Assembly: GCF_037013735.1 (NCBI RefSeq)
Contig: NZ_CP135136.1
Location: 62,001 to 126,000, forward strand
From: Candidatus Legionella polyplacis
GTDB lineage: Bacteria; Pseudomonadota; Gammaproteobacteria; Legionellales; Legionellaceae
DNA length: 64,000 nucleotides
Direction of reading: 5' to 3'
Shown piece by piece: positions 20,567 to 27,696 of this stretch. The position numbers and the translations under genes were made by a program. The number at the start of each line of letters is the position of its first letter. The first letter of the stretch is position 1. The notes beneath the pieces were generated by a model. The model was not told the origin of the DNA. It ran no database searches and was given only the letters and a program-made list of their open reading frames with translations.

Positions 20567-20670
20567 TTAAACCAGTATATGTATTAATATATCAAATATT
20601 AACTATTGTAGCAATAACATTTTATAATTAACAATAAAATTATTATTACTAACACTTAATATAAATAATA

Positions 20671-21834
20671 TTAAATATGATTAAATAATTTATTTATTTG
20701 ATCATAGATAATATCAGAAGCTAATTTAATATCTTTCTCTGTAGTAAACCTTCCAAAAGATATTCTAATCGAATTTGAAGCTAAAATGTCATCAATACCT
20801 AAAGCTCGTAAAACATAAGAAGATTCTTTTGTTTCAGACAAACAAGTTGACATTTTAGATATAGCCAATTGATTTAAAGCAGACAAAAGAATATCTCCAT
20901 CAATATCTCTAAACGAAATATTCAAAATATTATTAACACAATTCTTTTCGTTACTATTTAATTGAATTCCAGGAAGATTTTTAATTTTTTCCCATAATAT
21001 TTTGCGTAAATATAAAAAATATTCTTGTTCTTTTTTTCTTAAAAGTTCACTTAAATAAAAAGCTTCTCCTATACCAACTATCTGATGAGTAGCTAATGTT
21101 CCGGATCTTAATCCATTTTCCTGTTTTCCACCGAATGATTGAGGAACTAAATGAATACGTTTAGGATAATTTCTTACATATAAAACACCAATTCCTTTTG
21201 GTCCATATATTTTATGCCCAGAAAAACTCATTAAATCTAAACTAATCTTATTTAAATTTATTTTTAATTTTCCCATACTTTGGGTTGCATCTACATGAAA
21301 TATAATACCTTTATTATATAAAAAATCACTTATTGAACAAATATCCTGTATAACTCCTATTTCATTATTAACATGCATAATAGAAACTAAAATTGTTTTA
21401 TTAGTTATAGAACTTTTAAGAACATCCAAATCTAATAATCCATTTTGTTGTGGTTTAATATAAGTTACTTTAAATCCTCTTTTTTCTAATTCTTTACAGC
21501 TATTTAATACTGATTTATGTTCAGTTTGTAAAGTAATAATATGATTACCTTTTCTTTTATAAAAATCAACTGATCCTAAAATTGCCAAATTATTTGATTC
21601 TGTTGCTCCTGATGTAAAAATAATCTCACTAGGAAAAGCATTAATTGCATTAGCAATTTTAATTCTAGATTCTTCTATTCCTTCTAAAGCCATTTTTCCA
21701 TATATATGAGTTGTTGATCCTGCATTTCCATATATGCCCGATGGACCTAAATAATATATCATTTTTTCTATAACTCTAGGATCAACAGGAGTTGTTGCCA
21801 TATAATCTAAATAAATAGGTAATTGTTTCATCAC
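20671..21834 (-). CDS. iscS: Cysteine desulfurase IscS
   Basis: This PLP enzyme removes sulfur from cysteine for Fe-S clusters and for tRNA thiolation by MnmA. The 387-residue protein has the N-terminal [14 protein letters not shown], a His in LQTEHKSVL and the PLP lysine in [12 protein letters not shown]. The mobile-loop cysteine is Cys331 in [19 protein letters not shown]. The loop sequence differs from the usual [20 protein letters not shown], but the cysteine position is kept. Without neighbouring iscU, hscBA or fdx, its partner must be encoded elsewhere or be lost. Confidence 0.95.
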   Translation of the reverse strand: [387 protein letters not shown]

Positions 21835-22056
21835 TTCATAAAATTTGTTAGCTATTAAAAATAATATAACTATTATTAAATATTTTATTATTTTATAATA
21901 ATTGTTTTAATCTAAATTAAATATATTTAATTATTTATTTGTTCACTAATAAAAAAATATTTTATTTAAATTAACATTATAATAATATTAACTATCTATA
22001 TTAATAAAACACAAAAAATTTTTATAAAATTCTAATAAAAATAAAAATATAATTTT

Positions 22057-22869
22057 ATGATACAGAATTCTCTATTAAACATTGCTACAAAAATTATATG
22101 TATAGCAGGTAATATTTTAACAAAAAATTTAATAACTTTAAGAAATATTAAAATAAATACAAAAAAAAAAGAATATTATGAACTTATTATCAATAAGATA
22201 AAACAATTCATAATTTTAAATATTAATAAAAAATATCCAAAACATAAAATTCTAATTAATAATTATAACTATATTAACGAATCATCAATATGGATTATTG
22301 ATTTAATAGATGGAATAAATAACTATATAAAAGGCTTTCCTTTTTACTGTATTTCTATTGCTTATCAAAAAAATAATAAAATAAAACATGCAATTATATA
22401 TAATCCGGCCCAAAAAGAATATTTTATAACTAATAAAGGAAATGGGTCACAATTAAATAATTATCGAATTCGAGTTTCTCAGACTTATAATCTTAATTCC
22501 GCATTAATAGGAATAGAATTTTCTTCTAAAAATATATCTTTAAAAAATCAATATTTATTTAGTTTAAATACTTTATTAAAACAAAATGCAAATATCAGAA
22601 AAATAGGTTCAATTGCATTAACTTTAGCTTATGTAGCATGTGGAAAACTTGATGGAACATTAATATTCAATGATAATATAAAAAATATAATCTCTGGATC
22701 TCTATTAATTAAAGAATCAGGAGGACTCATTATTAATATAAAAAAAACAAAATCTATAAAAATAAATTATTTCACAAATGAATGCTATATTATAGCAGGA
22801 AATCCAAAAATTTTTAAAATATTACTTCAAATAACAGAATCTTTCTCTCAATCAAAAAATGTATTTTAA
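22057..22869 (+). CDS. suhB: SuhB-like inositol-monophosphatase family protein, active site eroded
   Basis: This 270-residue protein aligns along its whole length with SuhB. Clear matches are WIIDLIDGINNYIKGFP (family WVIDPLDGTTNFI), ACGKLDG and IIAGNPKIF. Key metal-site residues are changed. The EE of TEES (Glu67) is NN at 68-69, the Thr of DPLDGT is Ile, and the WD motif (PWDFAAG) reads IKNIISG with Asn210 for Asp. The N-terminal D.VT.VD block is also gone. Asp82 and Asp85 remain. In E. coli SuhB acts in rRNA transcription antitermination, so a non-catalytic role may be why it is kept. That last point is inference. Confidence 0.85.
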   Translation: MIQNSLLNIATKIICIAGNILTKNLITLRNIKINTKKKEYYELIINKIKQFIILNINKKYPKHKILINNYNYINESSIWIIDLIDGINNYIKGFPFYCISIAYQKNNKIKHAIIYNPAQKEYFITNKGNGSQLNNYRIRVSQTYNLNSALIGIEFSSKNISLKNQYLFSLNTLLKQNANIRKIGSIALTLAYVACGKLDGTLIFNDNIKNIISGSLLIKESGGLIINIKKTKSIKINYFTNECYIIAGNPKIFKILLQITESFSQSKNVF

Positions 22870-22900
22870 TTTACAAATTAAAATAAATAATAGTTAATTA

Positions 22901-23854
22901 TTAATATCTAATTTCATTATTAAACTTAAAAATCATAGATAATTGATTTATAACAGACATAATCATAATCTTAAAAAACTTTTCAATAATATTATATTTG
23001 TAACTATAATTTATTACTTTATTAATTTTAAATACATCAAAAGCAACTTGATCACTGCTAGCAAATCCATCTATTAATCCTATTATTTTTGCATCAATAC
23101 CGGTCCAAAAAATCCCAGAAAATATATTTTTATATTTACTAATTTTTAATCGATTTCCTCTTCCTTTAACTACTTGTTTTATAAATCGTTTATGAATATC
23201 TAATAATATTTTATGTAATATTTTTAATTGATGAGACTTAATTGGTAAAAAAGAGTCTAAAAAATTTTTATTTTCTCCTGAAGTATATATTCTTCTAGAA
23301 ATACCTAATTTTTTTATAGCTTCCACAAAACCAAAACTGTTATATAATACACCAATTGATCCAATAATACTTGATGGATTTGCATAAATGTATTCAGTTC
23401 CAGAAGCTATATAATAAGCTGCAGATGTACATATATCGACACACACAGAATATATTTTAATTTTTGGAAAATGTTTTCTATAATATTGAACTATGTTATA
23501 TATATAATCAGCTTGAACGGGACTACCTCCAGGACTATTGATACGTAATACAATAGCTTTTAATCCTTTACTTTTATATGCTAAATTCATTGATTGAGAA
23601 AAATTTTCTGCATTTGCATAATATGAACTTAAAATAGGACCATTAATATCAATTAAACCAACATGCTCAATATTATAATTATCATTTCCTATATTTAAAA
23701 ATTGAAACATTACAAAAAATACAAATAACACTAAAAAAATTCTTTTGATCCATATCCAAATATACTCATATTTCTGATATAATAAAAAATTATTATATTT
23801 GTTAGTAAATGAATTTTGTTTTTTAATACCTTTATTGGGCATGAAATCATTCAT
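22901..23854 (-). CDS. sppA: Signal peptide peptidase SppA/SohB family serine protease
   Basis: A membrane-bound Ser-Lys protease that digests cleaved signal peptides. The 317-residue protein is the short form of the family. One N-terminal transmembrane segment lies at about residues 38-52 (IFLVLFVFFVMFQFL). Then come LRINSPGGSPVQAD, the catalytic serine in CTSAAYYIASG with PSSIIGSIGV after it, and a lysine in SGENKNFLDSF where the catalytic Lys is expected. It stands alone on the minus strand, convergent with suhB. Confidence 0.9.
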   Translation of the reverse strand: MNDFMPNKGIKKQNSFTNKYNNFLLYQKYEYIWIWIKRIFLVLFVFFVMFQFLNIGNDNYNIEHVGLIDINGPILSSYYANAENFSQSMNLAYKSKGLKAIVLRINSPGGSPVQADYIYNIVQYYRKHFPKIKIYSVCVDICTSAAYYIASGTEYIYANPSSIIGSIGVLYNSFGFVEAIKKLGISRRIYTSGENKNFLDSFLPIKSHQLKILHKILLDIHKRFIKQVVKGRGNRLKISKYKNIFSGIFWTGIDAKIIGLIDGFASSDQVAFDVFKINKVINYSYKYNIIEKFFKIMIMSVINQLSMIFKFNNEIRY

Positions 23855-24041
23855 ACTATTTTAAATAGTTATATTAAAGAACATTTAATTTAAAGAAAAT
23901 ATAAAGTACTAAATCTTTATACGTTATTTAATATAGTAATATTACTATAAATTTATATTATTTCAAATAATATTAAAAATTAATTAAAATTAATAAAAAA
24001 ATCCTATTAAAATTCATATATATATTAATCCTATAATATAG

Positions 24042-24132
24042 GGAGAGATGGCCGAGAGGATTAAGGCGTTCCCCTGCTAAGGGAATATGAAAAAAATAAG
24101 TTTCATCGAGGGTTCGAATCCCTCTCTCTCCG
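24042..24132 (+). tRNA. tRNA-Ser (anticodon GCT)
   Basis: A class II tRNA with acceptor GGAGAGA/TCTCTCC. The anticodon arm is TTCCC CTGCTAA GGGAA with anticodon GCT, reading AGC/AGU. It has a long variable arm and T arm GAGGG TTCGAAT CCCTC. The discriminator is G and no CCA is encoded. It is paired with tRNA-Arg 18 bases downstream. Confidence 0.96.
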
Positions 24133-24150
24133 AAAATAAACAGAATCTAT

Positions 24151-24225
24151 GTGCCCATAGCTCAGTTTGGATAGAGCACTTGGCTACGAACCAAGAGGAC
24201 GGGAGTTCAAATCTCTCTGGGCATG
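24151..24225 (+). tRNA. tRNA-Arg (anticodon ACG)
   Basis: Acceptor GTGCCCA pairs with TGGGCAT with one G-T wobble. The D arm is GCTC/GAGC, the anticodon arm is CTTGG CTACGAA CCAAG with anticodon ACG, and the T arm is GGGAG TTCAAAT CTCTC with one wobble. The discriminator is G and CCA is not encoded. Reading the CGN family with ACG requires A34-to-inosine editing by TadA elsewhere in the genome. Confidence 0.95.
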
Positions 24226-24325
24226 AAAAATTAAACTATTAAATTTTATTAAAAACCACTAAAAACATAAAAACAATATTTATATCTTTTTATAAAGAAT
24301 CAAACTAATTTTTATTAGATATTAA

Positions 24326-26266
24326 TCAGGATAATTTTATTAATTTCACATTTTTATCAACATAATTACTTAAAAATTTATTAACTAAATTAATAAAATC
24401 TAAAGGAGTTTCTAGTTTTCCACTTTCAATCAATAAAGCTTGATAATATAACATAAAAACATAATCAGAAAATAACTCATTATCATCAATATAACATAAA
24501 CTTTTTATTAACGAATGATTAGGATTTATCTCAAAAATTGGACTAGATTCAGGAACTTTTTGACCAACTTCTTTTAAAAGTCTTTTCATCTCTAATCCAA
24601 TATCATTGTCATCTGCTACAATACAAACTGGAAAATTTTCCAAACGATTAGTACTTCTAACATCTTTAACATATTTTTCTAAAACATTTTTTATTTTATT
24701 TATCACAACAGTTAAAGATTTTTTCTCTTTATCCTCTGAAATAGAATAAATATTCCTATCAACAATAGAATCAATTTTACCTTTACTAATAGATTGAAAT
24801 TTATTTCCTTTATATTCACCTATATAACTAATCAACCATTCATCAATTTTATCAACAAGTAATAACACCTCTATATTCTTTTTCTTAAATATCTCTAATA
24901 ATGGATTATTTATAGCAGACAGATAATTAGATGCTATAAGATAAAAAATTTTATTCTGATCTTTTTGCATTCTAGATATATAATCAGAAATAGACACTTT
25001 CTTTTTGTCTAAAATACTATTTGTACTAAAAAACCGCAATAACTTTAAAATATTTTCACGATTCTCATAATCTTCAATAGGACCTTCCTTTAAAAATAAA
25101 CCAAAAGAATCCCAAAATTCTTCATAAATATCTGGAGATTTAATACTAATTTTTTCTAATGCAGATAAAATACGTTTTGTACAATAAGATTTTATAGAAC
25201 TAACTTGTTTATTATCTTGTAACATTTCTCTAGAAATGTTTAAGGGTAATCCAAAAGTATCAACTATTCCTTTGACAAAACGTAAATAACGAGGAATAAA
25301 CTGACTAGCATTGTCCATAATGAATACACGTTTTACATATAGTTTTAAACCATATTTATGATCTTTTTGATGAATATCAAAAGGGACATACTTCGGTATA
25401 TAAATTAGAACAATATAATCTTTTTTTCCTTCTATTTTGCTATGAATCCACAGGAAAGGATCCTTTGAATCATTAAAAGAATTTTTATAAAATTTTTTAT
25501 ATTCATCATTACTAATCTGGTATTTTGATAAAGTCCATAATGCATTACTTTGATTTATTATTTCATACCTAATATTATTTTCTTCATTTAAAGAATGATT
25601 ATTATTATTTTTCTCATATTTTCTCATCATAATTGGCCAACATATATGATTAGAATATTTGTTAATTATACTTCTAACACTCCAATCATTTAAATACTCA
25701 TTACTATTGTCCTTTAAATAAAGAATTACCTTAGTTCCTCTACGTTTTATATTTTTTTTACTAATAGTAAATTCTCCGTAACCATCAGATTCCCAAACAA
25801 TACCATTATCACTTGACAAACCAGCTTTTCTACTTTCTACTATTACTTTTTTAGAAACAATAAACGCTGAATAAAACCCAACTCCAAACTGACCAATAAG
25901 ATCTATATTTTTTTCTTTATTATCAAGTAATTTATCTACAAATTCTTTTGTACCAGACTTTGCTATCATACCTAAATTTTCTATTGCTTCATTCCAATTC
26001 AATCCTATTCCATTATCACTTATAATAATAGTTTTATTTAAATCAAAATCAACTTTTATCCTTAATTCACTATCATTTTCATAAAGTGATGGATTTGATA
26101 TAGCCAAAAAACGTAACTTATCTAAAGCATCTGAAGCATTAGAAATTAACTCTCTTAAAAAAATGTCTTTTTTAGAATATAAAGAATCTATTACTAATCG
26201 TAAAACACGTTTTATATCAGCATGAAAACCTAATGTTTTTTTGTTACTATTGTTATCCGAATTCAT
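24326..26266 (-). CDS. htpG: Chaperone HtpG (Hsp90)
   Basis: The bacterial Hsp90 chaperone. The 646-residue protein (E. coli 624) has the N-terminal ATPase features FLRELISNASDALDKLRF, DNGIGL and GQFGVGFYSAF. The middle domain has the segment LNISREMLQ and the C-terminal dimer domain ends LVNKFLSNYVDKNVKLIKL. Full length. It is preceded by a 225-base spacer shared with the divergent rubredoxin gene. Confidence 0.98.
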   Translation of the reverse strand: MNSDNNSNKKTLGFHADIKRVLRLVIDSLYSKKDIFLRELISNASDALDKLRFLAISNPSLYENDSELRIKVDFDLNKTIIISDNGIGLNWNEAIENLGMIAKSGTKEFVDKLLDNKEKNIDLIGQFGVGFYSAFIVSKKVIVESRKAGLSSDNGIVWESDGYGEFTISKKNIKRRGTKVILYLKDNSNEYLNDWSVRSIINKYSNHICWPIMMRKYEKNNNNHSLNEENNIRYEIINQSNALWTLSKYQISNDEYKKFYKNSFNDSKDPFLWIHSKIEGKKDYIVLIYIPKYVPFDIHQKDHKYGLKLYVKRVFIMDNASQFIPRYLRFVKGIVDTFGLPLNISREMLQDNKQVSSIKSYCTKRILSALEKISIKSPDIYEEFWDSFGLFLKEGPIEDYENRENILKLLRFFSTNSILDKKKVSISDYISRMQKDQNKIFYLIASNYLSAINNPLLEIFKKKNIEVLLLVDKIDEWLISYIGEYKGNKFQSISKGKIDSIVDRNIYSISEDKEKKSLTVVINKIKNVLEKYVKDVRSTNRLENFPVCIVADDNDIGLEMKRLLKEVGQKVPESSPIFEINPNHSLIKSLCYIDDNELFSDYVFMLYYQALLIESGKLETPLDFINLVNKFLSNYVDKNVKLIKLS

Positions 26267-26307
26267 ATTAAAAATTTAAACCTCAAAAAAAACTATATAG
26301 ACTATCC

Positions 26308-26337
26308 TTTATATATAGATGAAAAAAAAAAAATCAA
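26308..26337 (-). promoter_or_regulatory. Possible sigma-70-type htpG promoter
   Basis: On the minus strand TTGATT (26337-26332) and TATAAA (26313-26308) are separated by 18 bases, mostly a run of 12 T. The element ends about 42 bases before the htpG ATG. Base composition makes chance matches likely, hence the low confidence. A heat-shock promoter was looked for here and not found. Confidence 0.3.
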
Positions 26338-26491
26338 GTTCTTAAATTCAAAATTTTTTTTGATATCTAACATATAGTACTATTATATATAAAAATATTG
26401 AATATTAAACATTTATATGTGATATAATGATTAAATTATTGTAATTATACATTTATTAATAAAGGTATAAAATAATTAAATATAAAATAAT

Positions 26492-26659
26492 ATGAAAAAG
26501 TATAAAAAATATATTTGTGTTATTTGTGGTTTTATTTATGACGAAGAAAAAGGTTTTCCTGAAGAAAATATAAGTCCTGGTACATTATGGGAAGATATTC
26601 CAGAGAATTGGTTATGCCCGGAATGTGGAGTTACCAAAGAAGATTTTGAAAAGATATAA
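26492..26659 (+). CDS. Rubredoxin
   Basis: A 55-residue electron-transfer protein with a single iron held by four cysteines. The translation starts MKKYKKYICVICGFIYDEEK and ends with NWLCPECGVTKEDFEKI. The two iron knuckles CVICG and CPECG, the PGT...W segment and the aromatic residues fit the rubredoxin family along the whole length. It lies divergently from htpG and 35 bases upstream of folK. Its electron partner is not visible here. Rubredoxins in aerobic gammaproteobacteria are usually tied to oxygenases or to oxidative-stress reactions. Confidence 0.94.
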   Translation: MKKYKKYICVICGFIYDEEKGFPEENISPGTLWEDIPENWLCPECGVTKEDFEKI

Positions 26660-26694
26660 AAATATAAAAAGTATGAACATAATTAAAAAAAAAC

Positions 26695-27126
26695 ATGGAC
26701 AATTTATCCTATATTGGTTTAGGAAGTAATCTAAACTCACCTTATAGACAATTAAAAATTGCTATTGATAATTTAAAAAAAATACCCTTTACTACTATAG
26801 TAAATATATCAAGTTTTTATTTTAACAAAGCTATTGGAAGAAAAATTCAACCTAATTTTTACAATGCAGTTGTAGCATTACAAACCATAATTGGACCTAG
26901 AAAACTATTATTTTATTGTCAAATTATTGAATTAAAACAAAAAAGAAAAAGAAATATAAAATGGCAGAGTAGAACAATTGACATTGATATTTTATTTTTT
27001 AAATCTCTTAAAATTAAAGAAAAAACATTAACCATACCCCATCCAAGAATACATATACGTAGTTTTGTAATAAAACCTCTCTTAGAAATTGCTCCTCACT
27101 TTAAAAACTATTTTTTAAGTAAATAA
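26695..27126 (+). CDS. folK: 6-hydroxymethyl-7,8-dihydropterin pyrophosphokinase FolK
   Basis: FolK transfers pyrophosphate from ATP to the pterin, a step in folate synthesis before FolP. The 143-residue protein has the N-terminal IGLGSNLNSPYRQL, the catalytic segment RTIDIDILFF with the metal-binding aspartates, and the C-terminal IPHPRIHIRSFVIKPLLEIAP. It is a little shorter than E. coli FolK (159). It follows the rubredoxin gene by 35 bases, so they may be co-transcribed. It is consistent with folate supply or self-supply by a symbiont. Confidence 0.95.
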   Translation: MDNLSYIGLGSNLNSPYRQLKIAIDNLKKIPFTTIVNISSFYFNKAIGRKIQPNFYNAVVALQTIIGPRKLLFYCQIIELKQKRKRNIKWQSRTIDIDILFFKSLKIKEKTLTIPHPRIHIRSFVIKPLLEIAPHFKNYFLSK

Positions 27127-27149
27127 AGAATCCTAAAAAATAATAAAAA

Positions 27150-27602
27150 TTAATTCCTATTAATTATAGGTATAATAAAAATTATTATTACACCAATAAC
27201 AATACAAATATCAGCTATATTTAAAACTAAATTATAATTTTTATTATAATTAACATATATATAATCTATAATGTATCCTAATCTTATACGATCGAATAAA
27301 TTACTTAATCCTCCACCTATTATCAAACTTATAGATAAAGAACGGATAACAGAATGTTTTTTTTTAAAAAAAAATAAACATTTCATGAAAAATAATAATA
27401 TTATACTATCTATAAAAATAAAGAACCAACAATTTAAAAAATTTAATATACCAAATATTGTCCCATTATTATAAATAGGAATATTATTTATAATAAAAAA
27501 ATTAAATTGATATATAAAACTAATATAAAAACATATAAAAAATAATTTTATTGATTGATCAATCAAAAAAATAATAAATATTATTAAATAATATCTAAAC
27601 AT
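27150..27602 (-). CDS. lspA: Lipoprotein signal peptidase LspA
   Basis: LspA is an inner-membrane aspartic protease that removes signal peptides from prolipoproteins. The 150-residue protein is very hydrophobic, with four membrane segments. The N-terminal DQSIKLFF follows the family D-Q-x-x-K pattern. The two catalytic aspartates are in GGGLSNLFDRIRLG and NIADICIVIG. It lies downstream of ileS on the same strand, as in most gammaproteobacteria (ribF-ileS-lspA). Confidence 0.95.
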   Translation of the reverse strand: MFRYYLIIFIIFLIDQSIKLFFICFYISFIYQFNFFIINNIPIYNNGTIFGILNFLNCWFFIFIDSIILLFFMKCLFFFKKKHSVIRSLSISLIIGGGLSNLFDRIRLGYIIDYIYVNYNKNYNLVLNIADICIVIGVIIIFIIPIINRN

Positions 27603-27696
27603 AATTTTTTATTATTAAATATTTATTTTTTTAAAAACTATTTTTTACATAAAAAAAAATTTCTACAAATTTTTTATCAGAAAAATATATTTAATT

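Noticed and set aside
20567-20670. A short iscU remnant between iscS and iscA
   Set aside because: Only 104 bases, AT-rich, with no cysteine-motif coding in any frame.
26308-26338. Sigma-32 promoter before htpG (CTTGA ... CATCTATA on the minus strand)
   Set aside because: The spacing between the two parts is only about 8 bases and the C-run of the -10 element is missing, so it does not fit RpoH promoters.
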